This document shows positions 52,151 to 62,890 of a stretch of 64,000 bases of DNA, piece by piece. Position numbers and translations under genes: made by a program. The DNA comes from Halomonadaceae bacterium T82-2 (lineage in GTDB: Bacteria; Pseudomonadota; Gammaproteobacteria; Pseudomonadales; Halomonadaceae): positions 62,001 to 126,000 of the forward strand of contig LSBP01000001.1 in the NCBI GenBank assembly GCA_001577635.1, written 5' to 3'. Numbering within the stretch: position 1 is the first letter of the stretch; the number at the start of each line of letters is the position of its first letter. Below the pieces are notes generated by a model. The model ran no database searches, had not been told where the DNA came from, and saw only the letters and a list, made by a program, of their open reading frames with translations.

Positions 52151-52635
52151 ACGACACCGTTTCCCCGCCCCCGCAAGCCACCCGCCCGCAACTGGCCGTG
52201 AAGGTACTCGACGAGCGCGTCCACGCCTACCCGCTGCCGCACTACGCCACCACCGGCAGCGCCGGCATGGACCTGCGCGCCCTGCTCGACGCGCCTCTCG
52301 AGCTCGCGCCGGGCGACTGCGAACTGGTGCGCACCGGCCTGGCCGTGCACATTGCCGATCCCGGGCTCGCCGGCATGATCCTGCCGCGCTCGGGGCTGGG
52401 CCACAAGCACGGCATCGTGCTGGGCAACCTGGTGGGGCTGATCGATTCCGACTACCAGGGCGAGCTGATGGTCTCGGTCTGGAACCGTGGCCGCGAGCCC
52501 TTCGTGCTCGAGCCCGGCGAGCGCCTGGCCCAGTTCGTGCTGGTGCCGGTCGTGCAGGCCGACGTCACGGTGGTCGACGACTTCGCCGCCAGCCAGCGCG
52601 GCGAGGGGGGCTTCGGCCACTCCGGCCGACACTAG
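52147..52635 (+). CDS. dut: Deoxyuridine 5'-triphosphate nucleotidohydrolase
   Basis: Hydrolyses dUTP to dUMP, keeping uracil out of DNA. The 162-residue trimeric dUTPase shows its motifs: [53 protein letters not shown] and the C-terminal GEGGFGHSG. The start at 52147 overlaps the coaBC stop by 4 nt, so translation is coupled. The stop codon TAG lies inside the CTAG flank of the inserted repeat. Confidence 0.97.
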   Translation: MNDTVSPPPQATRPQLAVKVLDERVHAYPLPHYATTGSAGMDLRALLDAPLELAPGDCELVRTGLAVHIADPGLAGMILPRSGLGHKHGIVLGNLVGLIDSDYQGELMVSVWNRGREPFVLEPGERLAQFVLVPVVQADVTVVDDFAASQRGEGGFGHSGRH

Positions 52636-52774
52636 GGTTTGTCCGAAAAGTCGGCGAGCGACGACCAGGCAAGGCAAAAATCAGCGAAAAAGCGGAGTTT
52701 ACGGGGTGTAAATGAGCATTTTGAGATGATTTTTAACGCAGCATGGTCGAGCGCAGCCAGTTTTCAGACAAAGC
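52636..52774 (+). mobile_element. MITE-like element with CTAG duplications
   Basis: 139-bp element with imperfect terminal inverted repeats of about 24 bp: GGTTTGTCCGAAAAGT on the left, and reverse complement GCTTTGTCTGAAAACT on the right. CTAG flanks both ends (52632-52635 and 52775-52778), which fits the 4-bp YTAR target of IS5-type transposases. It codes for nothing. Inside is the palindrome GGAGTTTACGGGGTGTAAAT. The dut stop codon uses the left CTAG, so insertion left dut intact. The rest of the gap to algC (52779-52864) holds only the ribosome site. Confidence 0.7.
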
Positions 52775-52864
52775 CTAGGCAGACCGGGCCGCCGAGGGCG
52801 GCCCACCACCGGCGGACGACCATCCGCCTCGTTCGTTTTGCATCCCATGACCAAGGAGGGACCC

Positions 52865-54247
52865 ATGAGCGATATCACCCCATCCATCTTCCGTGCCTAC
52901 GACATCCGCGGCACCGTCGATGACACCCTGACCGAGGCCAATGTCGAGCTGATCGGCCGGGCCATCGGCAGCGAGGCCGCCGAGCGCGGCGAGCAGACCG
53001 TCATCGTCGCCCGCGACGGCCGCCATTCGGGGCCGCGCCTGCAGGCCGCACTGATCAAGGGACTGACCGCCGCCGGCCGCGACGTCATCGACATCGGCAT
53101 GGTGCCCACGCCAGTGCTCTACTTCGCCACGCACACCCTCGAGGGCAGCGCTTCCGGCGTGATGGTCACCGGCAGTCACAACCCGCCCGAGTACAACGGT
53201 TTCAAGATCGTGCTGGGTGGCGAGACGCTCTCCGGCGACGCCATCACCGCGTTGTACCAGCGCATCGTCGACGACAACCTGACCCACGGCGAGGGCAGCG
53301 TTCGCGAGCACGACGTGCGTGACGCCTATCTCGATCGTATCCTCGGCGACGTCAAGCTGGCCGGCCCGATCAAGGCGGTGGTCGATTGCGGCAACGGCGT
53401 GGCCGGCGAGCTGGGGCCCCAGCTGGTCGCGCGCCTCGGCGCCGAGACCGTGACCCTGTTCGACGAGATCGACGGCGACTTCCCCAACCACCACCCGGAC
53501 CCGGGCAAGCTCGAGAACCTCGAGGACGTGATCCGCACCGTCAAGGAGACCAACGCCGACATCGGCCTGGCCTTCGACGGCGACGGCGACCGCCTCGGCG
53601 TGGTCACCCCCAAGGGGGAGGTGATCTATCCCGACCGGCTGATGATGGCCTTCGCCGAGGACATGCTCACCCGCAATCCGGGCGCCAAGGTGATCTTCGA
53701 CGTCAAGTGCACCGGCAACCTCGCCAAGGTGATCGACGAGGCCGGGGGCGAGCCGGAGATGTGGCGCACCGGCCACTCGCTGATCAAGGCGCGCATGAAG
53801 GAAACCGGCGCGCAGCTCGCCGGTGAGATGAGCGGGCATATCTTCTTCAAGGAGCGCTGGTACGGCTTCGATGACGGCCTCTACGGCGCCGCGCGACTGC
53901 TGGAAATTCTCTCCAAGCAGTCCGGCGACGCCGATGCCTTCTTCGCGCACTTCCCGCAGGATCTCGGCACCCCGGAACTCAACGTCAAGGTCACCGACGA
54001 CAACAAGTTCGCGATCGTCGACAAGCTGGCGCGCGAGGGCGACTTCGGCAACGACGGCGTCAAGACCACCCTCGACGGCATCCGCGTCGACTACCCGGAC
54101 GGCTGGGGTCTGTGCCGCGCCTCCAATACCACGCCGGTGCTGGTGCTGCGCTTCGAAGGCAAGAGCCAGGAAGCGCTCGAGCGCATCCAGGGGTGCTTCC
54201 GCGACGCCCTCAAGCAGGTCGCCCCGGACGCCGAACTGCCGTTCTGA
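52865..54247 (+). CDS. algC: Phosphomannomutase/phosphoglucomutase AlgC
   Basis: Interconverts hexose 1- and 6-phosphates for exopolysaccharide and LPS sugar nucleotides. The 460-residue alpha-D-phosphohexomutase has FRAYDIRG at its start, the phosphoserine loop VTGSHNPPEYNG (Ser104), the metal loop AFDGDGDRLGV (near residue 238), sugar-binding GEMSGHIFF and the phosphate-binding RASNTTPVLVLRFE. AAGGAGGG precedes the start at 52865. The dut-algC-argB order is that of pseudomonads. Confidence 0.96.
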   Translation: MSDITPSIFRAYDIRGTVDDTLTEANVELIGRAIGSEAAERGEQTVIVARDGRHSGPRLQAALIKGLTAAGRDVIDIGMVPTPVLYFATHTLEGSASGVMVTGSHNPPEYNGFKIVLGGETLSGDAITALYQRIVDDNLTHGEGSVREHDVRDAYLDRILGDVKLAGPIKAVVDCGNGVAGELGPQLVARLGAETVTLFDEIDGDFPNHHPDPGKLENLEDVIRTVKETNADIGLAFDGDGDRLGVVTPKGEVIYPDRLMMAFAEDMLTRNPGAKVIFDVKCTGNLAKVIDEAGGEPEMWRTGHSLIKARMKETGAQLAGEMSGHIFFKERWYGFDDGLYGAARLLEILSKQSGDADAFFAHFPQDLGTPELNVKVTDDNKFAIVDKLAREGDFGNDGVKTTLDGIRVDYPDGWGLCRASNTTPVLVLRFEGKSQEALERIQGCFRDALKQVAPDAELPF

Positions 54248-54256
54248 TCCCCACCC

Positions 54257-54282
54257 CGCCGCCGGCCTGAGGGCCGGCGGCG
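54257..54282 (+). other. Hairpin between algC and argB
   Basis: 11-bp GC stem CGCCGCCGGCC/GGCCGGCGGCG with loop TGAG, 9 nt past algC. No U-tract follows, so read-through into argB is likely. Confidence 0.35.
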
Positions 54283-54294
54283 CCCCCATCCTGA

Positions 54295-55227
<933 letters not shown>

Positions 55228-55280
55228 CACACCGCCCGACGGCAGGATGACCGCTGCTGCCGAAAACGCCTGAGCATGGT

Positions 55281-55309
55281 TTGCTACCAGGCAGACCCGC
55301 CAGTACGAT
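55281..55309 (+). promoter_or_regulatory. Probable slmA promoter
   Basis: TTGCTA, a 17-nt spacer and TACGAT, with transcription near 55316, about 26 nt before the slmA start codon. Confidence 0.4.
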
Positions 55310-55341
55310 TGGGGACATCATAAAATATTAGAAGAATCCTC

Positions 55342-55959
55342 ATGACGCAGGTAACCACCAAGCAGAACCGCCGCGAGCAGATCCTCCAGGCGTTGGCGCT
55401 GATGCTCGAGGAGGACAGCGGCAAGCGCATCACCACGGCCTCGCTGGCCCGCCAGGTCGGCGTCAGCGAAGCCGCGCTGTACCGCCACTTTCCCAGCAAG
55501 GCGCGGATGTTCGAGGGGCTGATTGAATTCATCGAGTCGACCCTGTTCGAGCGCATCCGGTTGATCCTCGACGACACTCAGGAGGCCCTGCCCCGCTGTC
55601 AGCATATCCTCATGCTGCTGCTGGGCTTCGCCGAGAAGAACCCGGGACTGTGCCGGCTGCTCAACGGCGACGCCCTGACCGGCGAGACCGCCCGGCTGCG
55701 GGTACGCATGGGCCAGCTCTTCGAGCGCCTGGAAACCCAGCTCAAGCAGGTACTGCGCGAGGCCGAGCTGCGCGAGGGGATGCGCCCCTCGATGCCGGTC
55801 CCCGCCGCCGCCAACCTGCTGCTGGCCTACGCCGAGGGGCGTATCGGCCAGTACGTGCGCAGCGACTTCCGGCGCCGCCCCACCGAACAGTGGGACACCC
55901 AGTGGGCACACCTGTCCCGAGAGCTGCTGGCCGGCGTCGCCCAGCCCCAGGCCGGCTGA
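55342..55959 (+). CDS. slmA: Nucleoid occlusion factor SlmA (TetR family)
   Basis: TetR-type DNA-binding protein that blocks FtsZ ring formation over the nucleoid. The 205-residue protein has an N-terminal HTH ([31 protein letters not shown]) and a helical C-terminal domain with SlmA-typical [17 protein letters not shown]. Length, the argB-slmA neighbourhood and similarity to E. coli SlmA (198 aa) support this over a metabolic TetR repressor. Confidence 0.93.
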   Translation: MTQVTTKQNRREQILQALALMLEEDSGKRITTASLARQVGVSEAALYRHFPSKARMFEGLIEFIESTLFERIRLILDDTQEALPRCQHILMLLLGFAEKNPGLCRLLNGDALTGETARLRVRMGQLFERLETQLKQVLREAELREGMRPSMPVPAAANLLLAYAEGRIGQYVRSDFRRRPTEQWDTQWAHLSRELLAGVAQPQAG

Positions 55960-55976
55960 TCAAGATCCTGAAAACG

Positions 55977-56005
55977 ACGACGCCCGGCCTGGAGCCGGGC
56001 GTCGT
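55977..56005. terminator. Bidirectional terminator between slmA and rpoH
   Basis: 12-bp stem ACGACGCCCGGC/GCCGGGCGTCGT with a 5-nt loop. On the minus strand it runs into CGTTTTC, 31 nt past the rpoH stop; on the plus strand it lies 17 nt past slmA with a weaker tail (TCATCAT). Confidence 0.7.
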
Positions 56006-56035
56006 TCATCATGCGGGGCAACACGGAAGCCGGAA

Positions 56036-56905
<870 letters not shown>

Positions 56906-56994
56906 GCAAGATGTCTCCATGTTGCCCTTGAAGGATCGATGCCGCGTGACCTCGATCCGGTAACCGTTAGTGTTCTAACCTTGTTTCCCCAACC

Positions 56995-57021
56995 TCGGAC
57001 CCTCAGCGTAGAAAGAAGTTC
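56995..57021 (-). promoter_or_regulatory. Probable RpoE/AlgU-type promoter of rpoH
   Basis: The minus strand reads GAACTT, a 16-nt spacer and TCCGA, one base from the AlgU/RpoE consensus GAACTT-N16/17-TCTGA. The transcript would start about 85 nt before the rpoH start codon. A sigma70-like TTGCAC-18-TACGCT overlaps it. rpoH is a known RpoE/AlgU target in E. coli and P. aeruginosa. Confidence 0.55.
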
Positions 57022-57074
57022 AACTTTCGTGCAAGCCGCCGGGGCACCTGTACAGGGAGTTTCTTGATCCGAGT

Positions 57075-58061
57075 CTAGCGTGGGCGCATGTCGGCCAGGT
57101 GACGATGCACGGCGATCCAGCCGCCCAGCCAGCCCACCAGTGTACTCGAAAGCAGGAGCATTGTTGAGCCTTGCCAGCCCAGGGCGGGCATGCCGAAGTG
57201 CGCGCCGTAGCTCTGGGCCAGCTCGTGCAGCGGCGCCGCCAGCCAGCGCCCGCCCAGCGCCAGCAGCAGCCAGGCGACCACGCCGCCCCCCAGGCCGTAC
57301 CAGGCACCGCTGTAGAGGAAGGGGCGGCGCACGAAGGCATGGGTGGCGCCGATCAGCGTCACCACCTCGATCTCCCGGCGGCGGCTCTCCACCGACAGGC
57401 GAATCGTATTGCCCACCACCAGCAGAGCACCGAGCCCGAACAGCCCCCCAAGCGCCAGCGTCAGCCGACGCCCGAACGCCGCCAGCCGCCGCAGACGCTC
57501 CAGCCAGGCCAGGTCGACACGCACCTCGTCGACTCCCTCGACCGCCTCGAGCTGGTCACCGAGGTCCCGCACCGCCGCGGGCGAGGTATCGACGGGCGAA
57601 ATCACCACGCTGGCCGGCAGCGGGTTGTCGTCGAGCTCGGCCAGGGCGTCCTCGAGCCCCAGCGCCTGCTGGAATTCGGCCGCCCCCTCGGCGGCGGTGA
57701 TCAGCCGGGCGCTCGCCACGTCGGGGTGGCGTCTCAGGGTGTCGGCGACTGTCATGGCCCGGCTCTCGCTGACCGAGGGTGACAGGTAGACGGTGAGTGT
57801 GGCGCTGTCCTGCAGCCGCCGGCCGACGTCGTCGGCACCGGACAGCGTCAGCCACAGTCCGGCCGGCAGCACCAGGGCGATGCCGATGGCGAGCATGGTC
57901 AACAGGCTGCTCAGTGGATGGCGCAGCAGGCGCCGGGCGCTGTCGAGCCCCACGGCCCGATGATGGCGCAGCCAGGCACGAGCGCGACTGTCGATACCCG
58001 CTCGCCGGCTGCGCGCCCCGCGCCGCGGCGGCGACTGACGAGACCCCGATGCCTTCTTCAT
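57075..58061 (-). CDS. ftsX: Cell division protein FtsX
   Basis: Membrane partner of the ATPase FtsE; the pair activates peptidoglycan hydrolases at the division site. The 328-residue protein has a basic cytoplasmic N terminus, a first membrane segment (LLTMLAIGIALVLPAGLWL), a large periplasmic loop (about residues 75-205) and three C-terminal segments (for example LGGLFGLGALLVVGNTI). The ATG overlaps the ftsE stop (ATGA). Confidence 0.95.
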   Translation of the reverse strand: MKKASGSRQSPPRRGARSRRAGIDSRARAWLRHHRAVGLDSARRLLRHPLSSLLTMLAIGIALVLPAGLWLTLSGADDVGRRLQDSATLTVYLSPSVSESRAMTVADTLRRHPDVASARLITAAEGAAEFQQALGLEDALAELDDNPLPASVVISPVDTSPAAVRDLGDQLEAVEGVDEVRVDLAWLERLRRLAAFGRRLTLALGGLFGLGALLVVGNTIRLSVESRRREIEVVTLIGATHAFVRRPFLYSGAWYGLGGGVVAWLLLALGGRWLAAPLHELAQSYGAHFGMPALGWQGSTMLLLSSTLVGWLGGWIAVHRHLADMRPR

Positions 58062-58741
58062 GCGCCCTCCCCGTCGCCGACCTGCTCATCGCTGACCAGG
58101 CGCCCTTCCCGCAGGCGCAGCACGCGATGCCGCAACCGCGCGATCAGCGCCAGGTCGTGACTGGCCACCAGCACCGTGGTGCCGATGCGATTGAATTCCT
58201 CGAACAGGCGCATGATATCGGCGGACAGCTGGGGATCGAGATTGCCGGTGGGCTCGTCGGCGAGCAGCAGCGGCGGCTTGTTGACCACCGCCCGGGCGAT
58301 GCCCACGCGCTGCTGCTCGCCCGTGGAGAGCTCGATGGGCAGGGCCCGCTCGCGGTGCAGCAGGCCCACCTTGTCGAGCGCCGCCCGGACCCGCCGGGCC
58401 GACTCGTGCGGCTCGACCCCCTGGATCGCCAGCGGCAGGGCGACATTGGCAAAGACATCGCGATCGAACAGCAGCTGGTGGTCCTGGAAGACCACGCCGA
58501 TCTGGCGCCGGTAGTAGGGAATCTGGCTGGCGTGCAGGCGGTCGATGTCGTGCCCGGCCACCAGCAGCCGCCCCCGGGACGGCCGTTCGAGGCGCATGAT
58601 CAGCCGCAGCAGCGAGCTCTTGCCGGCCCCGGAGTGACCGGTCAGGAACAGCATTTCGCCGCGGGTGATGCGGAAGTTGATGTCGGCGAGCGCCTCGTAG
58701 CGCCCGCCGTAACGCTTGCCGACGTGTTCGAAGGCGATCAT
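58058..58741 (-). CDS. ftsE: Cell division ATP-binding protein FtsE
   Basis: ABC ATPase of the FtsEX complex. The 227-residue protein has Walker [17 protein letters not shown], the Q-loop [10 protein letters not shown], the ABC signature as [15 protein letters not shown] (STGEQ instead of SGGEQ) and Walker [14 protein letters not shown]. It starts 4 nt after ftsY and overlaps ftsX; ftsY-ftsE-ftsX-rpoH is the standard order. Confidence 0.97.
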   Translation of the reverse strand: MIAFEHVGKRYGGRYEALADINFRITRGEMLFLTGHSGAGKSSLLRLIMRLERPSRGRLLVAGHDIDRLHASQIPYYRRQIGVVFQDHQLLFDRDVFANVALPLAIQGVEPHESARRVRAALDKVGLLHRERALPIELSTGEQQRVGIARAVVNKPPLLLADEPTGNLDPQLSADIMRLFEEFNRIGTTVLVASHDLALIARLRHRVLRLREGRLVSDEQVGDGEGA

Positions 58742-58745
58742 GCGT

Positions 58746-60227
<1,482 letters not shown>

Positions 60228-60316
60228 GGGCAGTCAAAACCTGGACGGAAACAATCGCCGTATCCTAACACCCCCCGCTACCACTGTGGACACGGCGCGC
60301 GTACAATCCGCCGGTC

Positions 60317-60949
60317 ATGAGCCGTCATCGTCACCGCAAGCCCGCGTCGCGCCGCAACGCCCGGGCCTCGTCCCCGCACAGCGGCAAGCTGCGCCTGATC
60401 GGCGGGTGCTTCAAGCGCCGCCTGCTGAGCGTGCCCGACAGTCCCGGCCTGCGCCCCACCCCCGACCGCGTCCGCGAGACGCTGTTCAACTGGCTGGCCT
60501 TCGAGCTCGCCGGGCGCCGGGTGCTGGACCTCTATGCCGGTACCGGCGCGCTGGGCTTCGAGGCGCTGTCCCGCGGTGCGGCCGAGGCGGTGTTCGTCGA
60601 GGCGCAGCCTGCCGTGGCCCGGGCCCTGCAGGCCAACATCGACACGCTCGGCGTGACGGCACGGCTGGTCAGCGCCACGACCGAGTCCTTCCTGGCCGCT
60701 CCCGCCGAAGCGCCCTTTGCGCTGGTGTTTCTCGACCCGCCGTTTCGTCAGGGGCATGTCGCGCCGACCTGCAGGGCCCTGGAGGAAGGCGGCTGGCTGA
60801 GCGAGGACGCCTGGATCTACGCCGAGCACGAAGCCGAGCTGGCACCGGAAGTGCCCCCCACCTGGAGGCTGTATCGCGAGGTCCGCGCGGGCGACGCGCA
60901 CGGCCGTCTCTACCGCCGCACGCCGCCGCCCGCCGGCGGTGCTTGCTGA
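60317..60949 (+). CDS. rsmD: 16S rRNA (guanine966-N2)-methyltransferase RsmD
   Basis: Methylates G966 of 16S rRNA in the assembled 30S subunit. The 210-residue protein has a basic N-terminal extension, then LRLIGGCFKRRLLSVPD, RPTPDRVRETLFNWL, the SAM motif VLDLYAGTGALGFEALSRGA and the catalytic VFLDPPFRQG. Divergent from ftsY, as in E. coli. A TACAAT -10 lies about 40 nt upstream without a clear -35. Confidence 0.96.
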   Translation: MSRHRHRKPASRRNARASSPHSGKLRLIGGCFKRRLLSVPDSPGLRPTPDRVRETLFNWLAFELAGRRVLDLYAGTGALGFEALSRGAAEAVFVEAQPAVARALQANIDTLGVTARLVSATTESFLAAPAEAPFALVFLDPPFRQGHVAPTCRALEEGGWLSEDAWIYAEHEAELAPEVPPTWRLYREVRAGDAHGRLYRRTPPPAGGAC

Positions 60950-61016
60950 GCCCCGCGCCACGGCGTAGTCTGCGCAGACACGGCCCCCGAACGCGATCAG
61001 CGACCAGGAGAAACGG

Positions 61017-61220
61017 ATGAGTAGCGAACTTTTCAATCAGCTCGAACAGAAGGTGACCCATGCGGTCGAGTCGCTCGAGATGCTGAAGATGGAAGCCGAG
61101 GAACTGCGCGAGGAAAACGCCCGCCTCAAGCAGCAGCACGACGAGTGGGAACGCCGCCTGAGCGGCCTGCTGGAGAAGTTTCGCGAGATGGAAGGCAGCG
61201 AGACGTCTTCCGTTTCCTGA
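61017..61220 (+). CDS. ZapB-like coiled-coil protein (TIGR02449 type)
   Basis: 67-residue protein that is nearly all coiled coil: LFNQLEQKVTHAVESLEMLKMEAEELREENARLKQQ. AGGAG precedes the ATG. Length and the LEQKV...ENARLK pattern match the TIGR02449 family, related to the division-ring protein ZapB and to the coiled-coil partner of ZapA. The exact role is not known. It follows rsmD by 67 nt and faces rimI. Confidence 0.85.
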   Translation: MSSELFNQLEQKVTHAVESLEMLKMEAEELREENARLKQQHDEWERRLSGLLEKFREMEGSETSSVS

Positions 61221-61227
61221 GCCGCGC

Positions 61228-61250
61228 CGCGGCCGCTTACAGCGGCCGCG
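61228..61250. terminator. Shared hairpin between convergent ZapB-like gene and rimI
   Basis: Perfect 10-bp stem CGCGGCCGCT/AGCGGCCGCG with loop TAC, in a 16-nt gap. The rimI stop codon (TAA) is inside the hairpin. No U-tract on either side, so termination strength is doubtful. Confidence 0.4.
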
Positions 61251-61692
61251 ACATCAATACGGCCGCCTCCCGCCGCCCCGCCTCGGCAGGATAATAGTTC
61301 GGCCGCCGCCCGTCCTCCCGAAAGCCCATCGCCGCATACAGCGCCAGCGCCGCCGCGTTGGAGGCGCGCACCTCGAGCAGCAGGCGTTCGCTGCGCCAGG
61401 CGGCCGCCCGCACCAGCAGTCGCTCGATCAGGAGTCGGGCGATGCCCCGGCGTCGCGCACCGGGCGCCACGGTGATCGCCTGCAGTTCCGCCTCGAAGGG
61501 CAGCCGATACAGCGCGGCATAGCCGAGCAGTTCCGTGCCCGTCGCCGAGTCGTACGCCCCCCAGAGTTCGTACGCTGATGATGCCAGCGCGTCGGCCAGC
61601 GCCGCCTCCGACCAGGGATGCGCCTGGCCGGCGCGCTCGACGGCGACCAGCGCCTCCCGCGCCGCCGGGGTCAGCCGTTCGAGTACCAGCAT
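61237..61692 (-). CDS. rimI: Ribosomal-protein-alanine N-acetyltransferase RimI
   Basis: GNAT enzyme that acetylates the N terminus of ribosomal protein S18. The 151-residue protein has the acetyl-CoA loop ITVAPGARRRGIARLLIERLL and the substrate region LEVRASNAAALALYAAMGF, followed by RRPNYYP. The start at 61692 overlaps the holD stop by one base (TGATG). The holD-rimI pair is the same as in E. coli. Confidence 0.93.
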   Translation of the reverse strand: MLVLERLTPAAREALVAVERAGQAHPWSEAALADALASSAYELWGAYDSATGTELLGYAALYRLPFEAELQAITVAPGARRRGIARLLIERLLVRAAAWRSERLLLEVRASNAAALALYAAMGFREDGRRPNYYPAEAGRREAAVLMSRPL

Positions 61693-62525
61693 CACGACAC
61701 GACTCCCTCCAGCGACCGCCAGGCCGCCCGCCATTCGGCAAGGCGCGGCCACAGGGCGCGCTTGGCCTCGGCCGACGTCGCCAGGGCCGGCAGCGTCTCG
61801 CCCTGCCACAATGGCAGATCCAGCAGCCCGCTGTGTTCCGCGTCGCTCGCCAGCACCCGCTTCAGCACGGGGTCGTCGCCGAACAGCAGGACCCGTTCAG
61901 GCTGCCAGCCCCGCCGACGACGCCCGTCGATAAAGGCCCGCAGCCCGTCCTGCGCCTCCTGCAACGGTGATTCGACACTCGGCCCGTCCATCAGCGGCCA
62001 GCGGAACGCCTGGAATGCCGGCATCTCGACCTCGATGCCGGCGGCCTGCAGCAGGTTGCCGAGCAGGCGCAGGGCCCGGGCATCGGGAGGCGTTTCGCCG
62101 GGCAGCAGGATCAGCCAGCGCCCCTCCAGCGCCGCCACCTGCAGGGCGAAGCGCAGCGCCTCCTGAGGCGCCTCAGGCGTCGGAGCGGCGTCCGCCTGCG
62201 TGGCAGCGGGGGCGGCTTGCGGTGTCTCGGGCTCGGCGGGCTCATCGTCAGGGCCCAGCAGGGCCCGGGCCCGCCGGGCGTGCGTGCGCGGCGCCACCGG
62301 GGCTTCGTCGCTCGCCACCGCCAGGCGTGGCTCGGACGCGGCCTCGTCGAGCAGGGCGTGCAGGCGTTGCGCCGGCGGACGCGCCGGTTCGCGCGACGGC
62401 TCCGGCCAGTCGCAGGCCTGGCTCTCGCGGGCATTGGGCAGGCGATAGCGGCCGACCCAGGCGGTCAGCCCCATGGCCTCCAGATACTGCGAGCGCTGCG
62501 GCTCGCCGAGCGGCTCAGCGACCAC
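61692..62525 (-). CDS. holD: DNA polymerase III psi subunit, pseudomonad type (probable)
   Basis: Clamp-loader accessory protein that links SSB-bound chi to the polymerase. The N-terminal part YLEAMGLTAWVGRYRLPNA resembles the start of E. coli HolD (LQQLGITQW). The protein is twice as long (about 277 residues), with a low-complexity Pro/Ala/Glu middle (AEPETPQAAPAATQAD) and a folded C-terminal half (RWLILLPGETPPDARAL, ERVLLFGDDPVLKRVLA). Large cryptic psi proteins are known from pseudomonads, also upstream of rimI. The start is uncertain: GTG at 62525 with GAGG upstream is used here (11-nt overlap with bolA); ATG at 62573 would overlap by 59 nt. Confidence 0.65.
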   Translation of the reverse strand: MVAEPLGEPQRSQYLEAMGLTAWVGRYRLPNARESQACDWPEPSREPARPPAQRLHALLDEAASEPRLAVASDEAPVAPRTHARRARALLGPDDEPAEPETPQAAPAATQADAAPTPEAPQEALRFALQVAALEGRWLILLPGETPPDARALRLLGNLLQAAGIEVEMPAFQAFRWPLMDGPSVESPLQEAQDGLRAFIDGRRRRGWQPERVLLFGDDPVLKRVLASDAEHSGLLDLPLWQGETLPALATSAEAKRALWPRLAEWRAAWRSLEGVVS

Positions 62526-62826
62526 CGCCGCCTCGGCAGTTGGGCGAGTCGGGGCGCTGGCTGCCGCGGGCATCCCACTCGGCCGGGGTGTAGAGGTGCA
62601 GCGCCAGGGCATGGACCGGCCCGGACAGCTCCTCGGCCAGCAGCGCATAGATCTGCTGGTGGCGTTTGACCGGCATCAGCCCCTCGAAGCGCGTCGACAC
62701 CAGCGTCACCTTGAAGTGCGTCTCGGAGTTCGGCGGCACGTGATGCTTGTGACTTTCGTTCTCCACACTCAGATGCACGGGCTCGAGGGTGTGCAGCTTC
62801 TCTTCGATGCGTGCCTGAACACTCAT
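62515..62826 (-). CDS. bolA: BolA family protein
   Basis: Fe-S/glutaredoxin-linked regulator that affects cell shape and stress response. The 103-residue protein matches BolA from start to end: IEEKLHTLEPVHLSVENESHKHHVP, ETHFKVTLVSTRFEGLMPVKRHQQIY, LAEELSGPVHALALHLYTPAEW and a C-terminal CRGGG. The start at 62826 (MSVQARIEEKL) fits; the longer track start does not. Confidence 0.95.
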   Translation of the reverse strand: MSVQARIEEKLHTLEPVHLSVENESHKHHVPPNSETHFKVTLVSTRFEGLMPVKRHQQIYALLAEELSGPVHALALHLYTPAEWDARGSQRPDSPNCRGGGGR

Positions 62827-62890
62827 GACCACTCCTCCTGGCAAGAATACAGCCATTGTAACGTCTGGCGGCGACCCGCGATAAGCCGGG

